The position numbers and the translations under genes were made by a program. Positions 11,007-20,911 of a stretch of 64,000 nucleotides of DNA are shown here, in pieces. Numbering within the stretch: the first letter of the stretch is position 1; each line of letters begins with the position of its first letter. Location: the NCBI GenBank assembly GCA_003280095.1, contig QCGA01000001.1, positions 185,664-249,663 of the forward strand, written 5' to 3'. A model generated the notes under the pieces. The model saw only the letters and a program-made list of their open reading frames with translations, was not told where the DNA came from and did not search any database. Origin of the DNA: Prochlorococcus sp. AG-363-O16 (lineage in GTDB: Bacteria; Cyanobacteriota; Cyanobacteriia; PCC-6307; Cyanobiaceae).

Positions 11007-11165
11007 GATTCACAACGGACTAAAAACCGCATCAACATTCAAGAGGGAATTGATCCATGTCGAAATCTATAAGCGAAATCACATAGATAAAGAACTGAAA
11101 ACAAAATCAACAACAACTTACTGTGTTTTTTAATCTACTTCTAATCCTGATTTGATTAGCTCATG

Positions 11166-11195
11166 AAAAACCCCCATCGCACAATGCAATGGGGG
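11166..11195 (-). terminator. Rho-independent terminator downstream of the porin gene
   Basis: Minus strand reads CCCCCATTGCATTGTGCGATGGGGGTTTTT: GC-rich hairpin followed by T-run, 43 nt after the stop of the minus-strand porin gene. Confidence 0.85.
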
Positions 11196-11237
11196 TAAGC
11201 GAACTTAGGCTCTCTCTGATTTCTCAGAAACCTCAGA

Positions 11238-12641
11238 TCAGAACTGGAAAGTTGTTTTTACCAATGCGCCGGTAACATCATCAGCACCGTCCTTCTCAAT
11301 TGAGAAGAAAGCAGGTGTAACGGTGATGTTATCGCTAACAGCCATTGAGTAATAAACTTCATAGGCCATTGGGTCGTCATAACCAGAGTCATCTCTATGA
11401 CCTTCAGCTGTGCCATAAGCAAAACCAAGGGTGTTGCCTTCAGCACCAAAGTCGCTCCACACAACCCCTAAGGACCAGGTGGTTTCGTCTTCGATGTTGC
11501 TAGCATCGCTCTCCTCGTCAGGAGTTTTCCAGCCATAACCGGCATTTAAAGAAATACCGTTATCTAGATCGTACTGAGCACTGATTCCATAAGCCTCGAA
11601 ATCAGCAGCATTTGCAGAACTAGTTGTGTTACCACCGTCTGATGTGGTGTAAGCAGCAGCCACTGTGTAGTTGTCACCAATCCAGGCAATCTGGGCAGTG
11701 ATGTCATCAGAGCCTTGCTCAGTCAAAACACCCTGAGTAGCATCATCCGCTTCATCAGATACCAATACCAAGCTTGCGCTTAGATTGTCTTTTGCATAAG
11801 TGATACCTGCGCCAGCACCCATTGAAAGGTTGTAAGCATCATTAGCACCTGCGTATGTCAGGACATCCAGGATGGAATCACTTGGATAAGAACTAGGCCA
11901 TACACCAAGCATGTCGTCTTGACGAACCTTCGCACCAACAGTTGCTGTTAGGTTGTCACCAACAGGGAACTGGTAATAAGCTCTATGAACTTCGAGGTTG
12001 TCAGAGCTGTTGAAAGCAGTTTCCAACAATGCAGCGCCATTGAAAGGACCGCTGACGTTACCCGCACGTAGTGTTGTCTTTAAAAGATCTTCACCGGTGA
12101 AGCTGCTATCAAGACTCAACTTTGTGTCGTACTGGAAGGTGACAGCTTCGTTGTTTGAAACTTCGTCAACACCACCAACGATAAAGGCAGTAGTTCCAGA
12201 AAGCTTAGTGGTAGTCGAAAACTGAGAAGCTCCAAACTCACCAACCTTGGCTTCTAAGCCATCAACACGTCCCCTGATAGTTGCAAGTTCAGGAGCAAAT
12301 TCTTTAAGAAGACGACGCTCAGAATCAGTGATTTCAGCAACGCTGTCGAGGCAAGAATTAACGAGAGCAGCAGCCTCATAACGAGTCATAGCCCTGTTGC
12401 CATCAAAACTGCTGCCAGGAGTACCAGCAACACAGCCATAGCGCTCAACTAAGCTGGAAAGTGCCTGATAGGCCCAGTCAGTAGGGCGTACATCAGAAAA
12501 CTGAGAGACACTGGTTACTTGCTCAGTAGCGGCCGAATAATCGGACATGCCTTCGAGATTCAAGTCTGCAGCTGTAGCAGCCATTGGAGCCATTAGGCCC
12601 AACGCCGCAGGTGCTACCAGCAATTGCCGGAAGAATTTCAT
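11238..12641 (-). CDS. outer membrane porin with SLH domain (cyanobacterial OprB/Som type)
   Basis: 467 aa; signal peptide, SLH segment (FSDVRPTDWAYQALSSLVERYGCVAGTPGSSFDGNRAMTRYEAAALVNSCL), beta-rich body, C-terminal F (VKTTFQF). Confidence 0.9.
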   Translation of the reverse strand: MKFFRQLLVAPAALGLMAPMAATAADLNLEGMSDYSAATEQVTSVSQFSDVRPTDWAYQALSSLVERYGCVAGTPGSSFDGNRAMTRYEAAALVNSCLDSVAEITDSERRLLKEFAPELATIRGRVDGLEAKVGEFGASQFSTTTKLSGTTAFIVGGVDEVSNNEAVTFQYDTKLSLDSSFTGEDLLKTTLRAGNVSGPFNGAALLETAFNSSDNLEVHRAYYQFPVGDNLTATVGAKVRQDDMLGVWPSSYPSDSILDVLTYAGANDAYNLSMGAGAGITYAKDNLSASLVLVSDEADDATQGVLTEQGSDDITAQIAWIGDNYTVAAAYTTSDGGNTTSSANAADFEAYGISAQYDLDNGISLNAGYGWKTPDEESDASNIEDETTWSLGVVWSDFGAEGNTLGFAYGTAEGHRDDSGYDDPMAYEVYYSMAVSDNITVTPAFFSIEKDGADDVTGALVKTTFQF

Positions 12642-12661
12642 TTAGATACCTCACACAGTAT

Positions 12662-12785
12662 TAGGCGCATTACGCCTATTTAATATCTTGGGACCTCATG
12701 TGACTTTTAGCACATCTTTATGTGCCAGAATTATCGATGGTATAGAGATAATCCGAAGTAGCTAAAGGTCCCAAGATATTAAATA
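12662..12785 (-). promoter_or_regulatory. Structured leader element or sRNA upstream of porin: 20-bp outer stem, two inner hairpins, and one hairpin near the RBS
   Basis: Perfect inverted repeat 12677-12696 / 12766-12785 (TATTTAATATCTTGGGACCT / AGGTCCCAAGATATTAAATA); inner hairpins 12708-12727 and 12728-12754; extra hairpin 12662-12678 (TAGGCG/CGCCTA). Confidence 0.6.
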
Positions 12786-13006
12786 TGATCTAGTTCCTAT
12801 CGCAAATTATCTGTGTAAATGATCACCAATTAAACAAACAAGCTTATTTAAAATATATTTGCTATCTCTTGAATTCTATTAAATGCTAATGAAGCTATAA
12901 ACAAATAAGAACTTGACTGCTACATCTAATCATTAATTCTATAAAGACTAAAGGCCATCTATAGAGGTTGTCTCTATAAGTAGTTGATCTCCCAATGCTT
13001 GTCTAA

Positions 13007-14638
13007 ATGTTTACAGGGAACAACCCTAAAGACACAAAAGCACCTCTTGGATGGTTAATTCTACTTTGGCTACTGGGATGCATTCTCGCTCTAACAAAAC
13101 TTGGATCCTTACCGCTGAGAGATTTTGATGAAGCCACTGTTGCAAGAGTGGCTTTTGAAATAAGCCAACAGACTGGAATAGACCGTCTGTTGCCAACGCT
13201 ATGGGGAGACTCCTACCTCAACAAACCGCCAGGACTACACGGGCTTATCGCTATTGCGATACAACTTAGGAACATTACGCATCCAATATCTAAATTACCT
13301 TCCGAACAGATACTCCGATTAGTTCCAGCACTCTTATCGACTCTAATAATTCCAATCGGTGGGTTAATTCAATGGAAACTGAAACCTAACAACCGAACTT
13401 GTTCTATCACTACTGGGGCAATTCTTCTAACACTCTTACCCATCGCAAGGCATGGTCGATTGGCAATGCTAGATGGAACTCAGCTAACTGCAATGGGACT
13501 GTTGTGGTTACTGATTCTTAGCCTAAATAATTCTCAAATGGATCGATGGAAGGCTCTTGGTATAGGTATTGCTACTAGCAGCATGCTTTTACTGAAGGCT
13601 CCTTTATTTTTGCCAGCCACTGTTGCCGCATTTATCCCGTTTCATTTAGAAGGTAATTTGAGGCGTTTTTGGAGTTGGCCTACCCTGACTTGGTTAAGCA
13701 TTGGTCTCTTACCGGGCATAGGTTGGCATATTTGGCATTACTTTCAACGTGGCGCAGGAGCACTGTGGCTTTGGACAGGAGATGGTGCAGGACGAGTTCT
13801 TTTTGACATTGGAGAAGGAAGTGATCTTGGCTGGAAAGTCCCTATTGTCGAAATCTTAGAAGGAGGGTGGCCGTGGCTTGTACTTTGGCCTTTTGCAATA
13901 GCTTTGGCCTGGAAAGAAAGAAACAGCCGTTGGGGAAGATGGACCCTAAGCTCACAAATAGTATTGGCCATATCAATCCTCCCGCTAAAAACTCAACTAC
14001 CCTGGTATAGCCATCCTCTTTGGCTACCAATCTCATTACTATGTGCCAGCCCACTTACAAGGATTGTTGAAAATACACATGGATTAAACGAAATTCCAGG
14101 TAAGAATATTTTAAAAAAAATCCCAATTCTTTGGTTCAGCCTTGGAATTCTGCTCTTGATGTTTGGGGTTTTAGGTTTTTCAAAACCACTAATCATTCTG
14201 CGCCCTTATCGCTACATAGCACTTGCCGTTGGAGCTGGTTGGGGCATTGGTGGATGGTTACTATGCAATTCATCTGAAAACTATCGTCGAAAAGGTTTGA
14301 TCTGTCTAATCGCTGGAAACCTTGCAGGACTATGTCTTCTAATGAATTCACCTTTGTGGTTATGGGAACTAAATGAAAATTGGACAGTAAAACCAATCGC
14401 TGCATTAGCGAATAAAGCCGAAGGCTATGAAACCTTCATTGATGGGAGTCACGAAAGACCTAGTCTCAACTGGTATGCAGGCAAAAGAATACGAACATGG
14501 ACTCCGTCTATAAACGCACCCTCTATTCTGAGTCAAAACCCGTCAAAGGTAATGAATCTCATGCCTCAAATGAACTGCAAGGTAACTGAAAAAGAAGGAA
14601 CATGGAATTTACTAATTTGTTCATCTCCCCGACCCTAA
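13007..14638 (+). CDS. ArnT-like/PMT family membrane glycosyltransferase
   Basis: 543 aa multi-TM; LPLRDFDEATVARVAFEI and LNKPPGLHGLIAIAI motifs of GT83/PMT type. Confidence 0.75.
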   Translation: MFTGNNPKDTKAPLGWLILLWLLGCILALTKLGSLPLRDFDEATVARVAFEISQQTGIDRLLPTLWGDSYLNKPPGLHGLIAIAIQLRNITHPISKLPSEQILRLVPALLSTLIIPIGGLIQWKLKPNNRTCSITTGAILLTLLPIARHGRLAMLDGTQLTAMGLLWLLILSLNNSQMDRWKALGIGIATSSMLLLKAPLFLPATVAAFIPFHLEGNLRRFWSWPTLTWLSIGLLPGIGWHIWHYFQRGAGALWLWTGDGAGRVLFDIGEGSDLGWKVPIVEILEGGWPWLVLWPFAIALAWKERNSRWGRWTLSSQIVLAISILPLKTQLPWYSHPLWLPISLLCASPLTRIVENTHGLNEIPGKNILKKIPILWFSLGILLLMFGVLGFSKPLIILRPYRYIALAVGAGWGIGGWLLCNSSENYRRKGLICLIAGNLAGLCLLMNSPLWLWELNENWTVKPIAALANKAEGYETFIDGSHERPSLNWYAGKRIRTWTPSINAPSILSQNPSKVMNLMPQMNCKVTEKEGTWNLLICSSPRP

Positions 14639-14676
14639 TCTAAATCTCAAATTAAAACCTCTACATAGAAAATAAT

Positions 14677-15789
14677 ATGAACAATTCAAAAAACAAAGAG
14701 CTACTTTCTATTGTGCTACCGACCTTTAATGAGAGGCAAAATATACTTCCATTAATCACGAAATTACTAACACTTGATCAACCATATGAACTGGAATTAC
14801 TTGTAATCGATGACAACTCAGATGATGGAACTCACTACTTAGTGAAAGAAGTCGCAGCTCAAGATCCAAGAGTTCGCCTGATTCGTAGGGTTGGCCGCTC
14901 AGGGCTTGCAAGTGCTATTACAGAAGGGTTACTAAATGCAACTGGTGATATAGCTGCAGTGATGGATACTGATGGCCAACATGAAGCAAATACCGTAATT
15001 GAAACAGTTAATAAACTCACCAATAGAAATCTAGATCTAGTTGCTGGCAGTAGGTTCTACAATGGCTCTGAAATTCTTGGTCTGAGTAGAAGACGTACAA
15101 GTGGATCGTCCATTGCAAATAAATTAGCTCGTATAAGTTTGCCAAAACAATACAAACACCTTACTGATTATATGAGTGGATGTTTAGCCATCAACTTAAG
15201 AACATGCCTCTCTATAGTTTCTAATGTAGATGTAAATGGATTTAAATTTCTCTACGAATTACTTGCAATAAGCAAAGGTTGTTTAAAAGTTTCAGAAGTA
15301 CCTTTGAGATTTCAACCACGTTCATCAGGGGAATCTAAACTTGATTTAGCTATACTTTGGGACTTTTTAGTCTCTTTAATTCATACAGCTAGCTTACGTT
15401 TACTACCAAGGAGAGCTATTAGTTTTGCCCTAGTAGGCAGCACAGGAGTCGTAGTCCAACTATTAACTACAACCCTGCTGATGAAAGTTTGGTTATTGAC
15501 ATTTGAACAAGCACTACCAATTGCGGTAGTAATAGCTGCCACTTCAAATTATCTAATTAACAATACTCTGACGTTTAGAGCACAAAGGTTAAAAGGTATA
15601 CACTTACTCAAAGGTCTATTGAAATTTCTCCTAGTTGCATCCTTGCCAGTATTGGCAAATGTTGGTGTAAGTACAGCTTTTTACACACTAATAATCCGAA
15701 ATGAATTCTGGGCTCAAATAATAGGAATTATAGTTGTATTTGTCTGGAACTATGCAGCTGCTTCTCGATTCGTTTGGAACTCTCCATAA
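14677..15789 (+). CDS. polyprenyl-phosphate (dolichol-phosphate mannose synthase-like) glycosyltransferase fused to GtrA-like domain
   Basis: 370 aa; GT2 N-terminus (SIVLPTFNERQNILPLI, VIDDNSDDGT, VMDTDGQHE) and four-TM C-terminal GtrA-like region (FALVGSTGVVVQLL...NYLINNTLTFR). Confidence 0.85.
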   Translation: MNNSKNKELLSIVLPTFNERQNILPLITKLLTLDQPYELELLVIDDNSDDGTHYLVKEVAAQDPRVRLIRRVGRSGLASAITEGLLNATGDIAAVMDTDGQHEANTVIETVNKLTNRNLDLVAGSRFYNGSEILGLSRRRTSGSSIANKLARISLPKQYKHLTDYMSGCLAINLRTCLSIVSNVDVNGFKFLYELLAISKGCLKVSEVPLRFQPRSSGESKLDLAILWDFLVSLIHTASLRLLPRRAISFALVGSTGVVVQLLTTTLLMKVWLLTFEQALPIAVVIAATSNYLINNTLTFRAQRLKGIHLLKGLLKFLLVASLPVLANVGVSTAFYTLIIRNEFWAQIIGIIVVFVWNYAAASRFVWNSP

Positions 15790-15801
15790 TCAAACTTTCT
15801 T

Positions 15802-17346
15802 ATGCAACTAACTAATGACCAAGTAAAAGATCGATTATGGTTACCTATATTAATAGGATTAACCCTTCGCCTGGTCAATATAAATGGTCCAATTCTAGGG
15901 ATACATAGTTGGCGGCAGGCTGACACTGCAGCCATGGCTAGACACTTCTACTTAGAAAAAACTCCAATTTGGCTCCCACAAATTGACTGGGGTGGTGCAA
16001 ACACTGGTTTTGTGGAATGTGAATTTCCTTTCTATCCTTATCTTCTCGCTCAGCTATACAAAGTATTTGGACTACATGAATGGATAGGAAGATCTCTATC
16101 AGTGCTTTTTAGTATTCTAACAATCATAATATTGATCAATATTGGGAGCCGACTATTGGATCCAAGGAGTGGTTGGTGGGGAGGAATTTTTTTCTCTTTT
16201 TTGCCCCTAAGTGTATATTATGGACGCACATTACAAGCTGAATCATTACTCCTACTAATTTCTGCTTTGAGTATAGACAAACTTATTGCATGGAAAGAAA
16301 ACAAGCGGGCAATCCAATTACTCTTAAGCTGGTCTTTATTTTGCCTGGCATGCTTAATAAAAGTTTTACCGATGATATGGCTAGGGATACCGTTATTAAT
16401 GATTTTAATAATTCCTGAAACTAATGGCAGGTCACTGACCACTAAGGAACTAATTACTAAGCTTAAAAATTCTCTTCACTCTGCTTTGCCGTGGCTACTT
16501 TTTGGAGGGACACTGCTCATCGGATCTCTATGGTATTACTACGCTTATAAACTAGGACAAGAAAGCAATTTATCATTCGGTTTTTGGGGAAAAAGCTCCG
16601 ACAGAAATAGTCTTAATCTGCTTCTTGATATTAATAATTGGCTAAATCTTTTGTTAAGAATAAGTCTACGTAATATGGCATTTTTTGGAGTTCCCTTGGT
16701 AATAATTACTCTACTAAGTTGCAGAGAAAAAGCTGGGGTGCAGATTTTATTTTCAGGAATCATCGGAGTCTTTCTATGTTCCATAATCTCTCTAAGAGCA
16801 AGTTCAATTCATGAATACTATCAATTACCACTGCAGTTATTCTTATGTCCTTTAATGGGAAAAGGCTTTACAATTATCTCAAGGCAACTCACCCAAAATA
16901 CTGCTATTAAGTCTTTGTTATTTTCAGGACTAGCTATCATGATTTCCATAAGTATTATTATACTCAGCATTGATTATTGGAGTATAGAAAATCGTCAAAG
17001 CAAAGTTTGGATGCCATTAGCTAAACAGATTCGCCAAGAGGTAGCCATGAATGAATTAATAGTAACTATTACAGGGTCTGATCCTAGTTTATTAAATCTT
17101 GGGCGTCGTCGTGGTTGGTCAGCTGACATATCTGAAGTTAATCAGAAAAATATTCAATATTGGGAAAAAAATGGGGCAACTTACCTGGCAGGGAATTTGG
17201 ACTGGCAAAACCTTCAAACAAGGCTAATAGATGGCAAAGTGAAAGAAAATATACTGAGGGTCTTATGCAACTATGAAACTCAATTTTGCGATAGTTTAAG
17301 TGCAAAGAAACACTACCTAATCAAGATAGATGACTTCATAAGATAA
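15802..17346 (+). CDS. PMT-family membrane glycosyltransferase
   Basis: 514 aa multi-TM; GIHSWRQADTAAMARHFYLE motif. Confidence 0.75.
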   Translation: MQLTNDQVKDRLWLPILIGLTLRLVNINGPILGIHSWRQADTAAMARHFYLEKTPIWLPQIDWGGANTGFVECEFPFYPYLLAQLYKVFGLHEWIGRSLSVLFSILTIIILINIGSRLLDPRSGWWGGIFFSFLPLSVYYGRTLQAESLLLLISALSIDKLIAWKENKRAIQLLLSWSLFCLACLIKVLPMIWLGIPLLMILIIPETNGRSLTTKELITKLKNSLHSALPWLLFGGTLLIGSLWYYYAYKLGQESNLSFGFWGKSSDRNSLNLLLDINNWLNLLLRISLRNMAFFGVPLVIITLLSCREKAGVQILFSGIIGVFLCSIISLRASSIHEYYQLPLQLFLCPLMGKGFTIISRQLTQNTAIKSLLFSGLAIMISISIIILSIDYWSIENRQSKVWMPLAKQIRQEVAMNELIVTITGSDPSLLNLGRRRGWSADISEVNQKNIQYWEKNGATYLAGNLDWQNLQTRLIDGKVKENILRVLCNYETQFCDSLSAKKHYLIKIDDFIR

Positions 17347-17348
17347 GC

Positions 17349-18986
17349 ATGAAAAGTCTTCTACCCCAGAATGACAAATGTTCAGATAACACTATTTTGT
17401 GGTGGGTCTTTACTTTTTTCTGGATTACACTTTCAATCCAAATCTTTAGAATCTTTAGCTTAAATGCAACTTATGATCAAGGATTATTCCTTCAAGAAAT
17501 ATGGAACTGCCTTAATGGAAGACCATTTGAAAGTACACTTGCCGCGGAACTATCAGCACCAGTAAAATTTGATGGAGCAATACCAGAACTTGGATACAAA
17601 CATCTTGCCCAGCATTTCACACCTTTATTAATTATCTGGTCACCACTTGTTGGAGTAATGGGGATTTGGGCACTACCGATAATTCAAACTGGCCTAATTA
17701 GTCTTGCAGGGTGGATCCTCTTTCTACTAGGGAAAGAATACTTATCCAGTCAACTATCTGGATGGATCGCATGTAGCTTCTTCGCTACTGGAACAGTAAT
17801 AGGACCAACTCTAGAAAACTTCCACGATATATGTTTAGTACCATTACTTGTATTTTCTTTGCTTTTAGGGATAAGTAAGAATAGATTTTTATTGTATCTT
17901 ATCCCAGCAATTTTATTACCTTTAGTCCGGGAAGATGTTGGACTACTTTCTTTTAGCATAGGTCTTTGGATGATAGCAAGAAAGCCCAAATGGAGAATAT
18001 GGGGTTTTTTACTTTGTCTATATTCCTTTATGGCAGTATCAATTATCACAAATATACTCATGCCTTTATTTGGCTCTGAACTCTCTGAACGTTTTTTGCA
18101 AGAGAGATTTGGTCAATATCTCAATAGTGAAGTAAGTGGAACATTTGATGTCTTATATGCAATGGCTAAACAACCATATCTTCTCCTCAAGGAAATAATA
18201 TCGCCACTTGACAGTACATTTCGTTTTCTCATCACTCTTGGCCTACCTTTAGCATTTGTACCTTGGATTTCCATTGATAGTATAATTCTTATAATAGTTC
18301 CACTATTTGTAGCACTTAGTTCACAAGGTGGGAATGCTCTCTCAGTACATCTACGTTTTGTTTTATACCTTGTACCTGGGATATTTGCAGGCACTATTTT
18401 CTGGTGGAAAGAAAACTACTCATTATTTAAACAAAGAAAATTCAAAATTTTTTGGAAAGCCTGTCTAATAATATCTTTTTGCTTCGCAATTGCAGGCAAT
18501 CCCCATCGTTCATTATCAGCAATCATCCCTGACAGCGTCGATCCATGGGTCCATATACCTATCCACAGGCAAGTTAGTAGAGGCTTCTCTGCGCAATACC
18601 TTTTAAGTCTAATCCCTAAAGACGAATCTTTGGCTGCGGAGACTCATTTAATACCTCTACTTTCAGAAAGACATATTCTGATGCGTTTTCCAGAGAATCA
18701 TCTATTTCAAGATCTAGAAGGTAAAGTAAATTCAGTAAATTACATCGTAAGTCAACCAAGATTAAATTTAGAATATGGAAAAGCCTTCAAGCATCAATCT
18801 AGGTGGGCACGCAAGAGTATTGACAAAATCGAAGAACTAACAAATTCTGGACGCTATGGGGTCTATAAATGTAGCAAGAAAGGCATTATTCTCAAAAAAG
18901 GTTTCGCAACATCTACCAGAGAAAGTGTGTGTATCAAAAAGGAGATAGACGAAATAAAAATCATTCTTGATCAAATCCAAACCTAA
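17349..18986 (+). CDS. DUF2079-type membrane protein
   Basis: 545 aa multi-TM; NATYDQGLFLQEIWNCLNG motif of DUF2079-like proteins. Confidence 0.7.
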   Translation: MKSLLPQNDKCSDNTILWWVFTFFWITLSIQIFRIFSLNATYDQGLFLQEIWNCLNGRPFESTLAAELSAPVKFDGAIPELGYKHLAQHFTPLLIIWSPLVGVMGIWALPIIQTGLISLAGWILFLLGKEYLSSQLSGWIACSFFATGTVIGPTLENFHDICLVPLLVFSLLLGISKNRFLLYLIPAILLPLVREDVGLLSFSIGLWMIARKPKWRIWGFLLCLYSFMAVSIITNILMPLFGSELSERFLQERFGQYLNSEVSGTFDVLYAMAKQPYLLLKEIISPLDSTFRFLITLGLPLAFVPWISIDSIILIIVPLFVALSSQGGNALSVHLRFVLYLVPGIFAGTIFWWKENYSLFKQRKFKIFWKACLIISFCFAIAGNPHRSLSAIIPDSVDPWVHIPIHRQVSRGFSAQYLLSLIPKDESLAAETHLIPLLSERHILMRFPENHLFQDLEGKVNSVNYIVSQPRLNLEYGKAFKHQSRWARKSIDKIEELTNSGRYGVYKCSKKGIILKKGFATSTRESVCIKKEIDEIKIILDQIQT

Positions 18987-19070
18987 GTAACTTTCATATC
19001 ATTTTGAGCGTGCCAGTAGAGGTCAAACAAGACACAATAATAAAGCCATAAATACTCAGAGCTTGCCAGA

Positions 19071-20462
19071 TTGAACTTAGGAAAATGCCTCCCCCCAAAA
19101 CTAGCAATAGCTACGACAATCATTTTTATTGTCTTCTGGGGGTGCTCCGCGACTCGCCACGCTCTGCTACAAAGCAATGCTTATGACTTAGGGCTTTTTG
19201 ACCAATGGATCTGGCTTGCAAGCAAAGGATTACCGCCGTATTCATCCATGGAAGGAGTACATCTTCTTGCAGACCATGGTGCTTGGACTCTTTACATAGC
19301 TGCTATTGCTTATAAATTCTATCCAAGTATTCAATGGCTTTTTGCCAGTCAAGCAGGAGGACTGGCACTAACGGCAATCCCCCTATGGCATATAGGAAAA
19401 ATAGAAGGTCTAAGCAACAAACTGTGCTGGCTAGTTTGCGGAATTTGGTGGCTTCAACCAGTTGTCTTCAATGTAAACCTTTTTGACTTCCATCCTGAAG
19501 TTTGGACTATGCCTGCCCTGGCAGGCTCTTACTGGGCAAATCGAACAAATAAACCACTGATATGGTTCTCCTTGCTACTGCTATTGCTTGGTAGCCGTGA
19601 CGGTCTTGTTCTCATTGTCGCTGGACTAGGACTGGAACAAGCCCTACGAAGAAAATGGTCTTGGGCCGGCGCGGCATTAGGCCTAGCCCTTGGTTGGCTA
19701 GGAATCCTTAATCGACTTTTATACCCATACCTCACAGGAGATACAAAAGGTCCCAAAGCTGTTGAGAGTCTTTTTTCATATCTAGGAAATAGCTTCGAAG
19801 AAATCCTTCTCAACCTTGTAACCAAGCCAGCTCTTTTAATTGAACATCTCGACTGGATAGGTGCCCTGATTTATTTGCTTCTCATTTCTATTAGTACAGC
19901 ACATTTTTGGAGGAAAAAATCTTTCTTAGTACTAACAGGTGCAATGCCACTAGTAATAGTTAACCTCTTATCTCAATCAGCACCTCAACGAACACTTATT
20001 CATCACTACAGCCTACCCATTGCAGTAGTATCAATAATTGCAGTAATCGATGGATTAGCTAATGATCCACGTCAAGATATTCCCTGGAAGAAACTTGTAT
20101 GGACGTCAATATGTTGGGCTGCTCTAGCTAAGCCATGGTTCTTTACAGGACCATATCTGGAGAGATTCAACACTATAAATGATAGTAAAGAAGCCATATC
20201 TCAAATCAAATCATCTGACCGAGTCACTTCAACTAGTTATCTAATACCTCACTTAAGTCAAAGGGAAAAAATTGATTTTCCTAGGGAGAATGAAACCTAT
20301 ACAACTCTTGAAGACATAGATATTCTTCTTCTAAATCCAAATGATCCAGGCTGGGGATCTAGCAAAAATAAACAACTAGATTTAATCAATCAAGCAAAAA
20401 TAATGAAATGGAAGTGCGAATCTTGGAAGAGAGGGCTCGAACTCTGCAAAAGGAATCAATAA
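19071..20462 (+). CDS. DUF2079-type membrane protein
   Basis: 463 aa multi-TM; SNAYDLGLFDQWIWLASKG and HHYSLPIAVVSI motifs. Confidence 0.75.
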   Translation: MNLGKCLPPKLAIATTIIFIVFWGCSATRHALLQSNAYDLGLFDQWIWLASKGLPPYSSMEGVHLLADHGAWTLYIAAIAYKFYPSIQWLFASQAGGLALTAIPLWHIGKIEGLSNKLCWLVCGIWWLQPVVFNVNLFDFHPEVWTMPALAGSYWANRTNKPLIWFSLLLLLLGSRDGLVLIVAGLGLEQALRRKWSWAGAALGLALGWLGILNRLLYPYLTGDTKGPKAVESLFSYLGNSFEEILLNLVTKPALLIEHLDWIGALIYLLLISISTAHFWRKKSFLVLTGAMPLVIVNLLSQSAPQRTLIHHYSLPIAVVSIIAVIDGLANDPRQDIPWKKLVWTSICWAALAKPWFFTGPYLERFNTINDSKEAISQIKSSDRVTSTSYLIPHLSQREKIDFPRENETYTTLEDIDILLLNPNDPGWGSSKNKQLDLINQAKIMKWKCESWKRGLELCKRNQ

Positions 20463-20643
20463 TGTTAATCAATCTCTCTAATCAGTTTCAAATTCATATC
20501 AACGAAATCTCAATTTCAAACTAAATGGATTATTCAATTGTCGATCAGCACATTTCCAAAGCACTGGCTTACTCATCATTTCAAAATAATTCTTCAATAA
20601 TCCACTCTAGTTTGGCAAGAATACTTCTACTCGCATTCCATTC

Positions 20644-20907
20644 ATGTACGTAATTGAACTGGCACTAAAACTAAATCCACTACCACTATCAGTCGAGCGA
20701 AAAGAGCTTAATGATGCCAAGTCGCTTTACAAGCAAATATATGGATGCATGGAAAAAGGTCATCCTCGACTTCTAGAAATCACTTGTGAAAAAGTCGAAG
20801 AGAAGAAGATCACAGTTTTAACAACCGAGATTCTTGCTGTTCAAATCTATGAAAAGACCGCTGCCAGTGGAGGAAGCAAACGTCCAGGTTTTTCATTTGA
20901 GGCCTAA
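20644..20907 (+). CDS. UPF0367 family conserved protein
   Basis: 87 aa; [25 protein letters not shown]...[26 protein letters not shown] recognised as the cyanobacterial UPF0367 family. Confidence 0.8.
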   Translation: MYVIELALKLNPLPLSVERKELNDAKSLYKQIYGCMEKGHPRLLEITCEKVEEKKITVLTTEILAVQIYEKTAASGGSKRPGFSFEA

Positions 20908-20911
20908 CTGC

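Noticed and set aside
12960-12978. TATAGAG-GTTGT-CTCTATA hairpin before the ArnT-like gene
   Set aside because: Only 7 AT-rich base pairs; noted but not strong enough on its own.
20526-20604. Imperfect inverted repeat TGGATTATTCAA / TTCAATAATCCA between the DUF2079 gene and the UPF0367 gene
   Set aside because: AT-rich, one mismatch, ~60-nt loop without inner structure; easily expected by chance.
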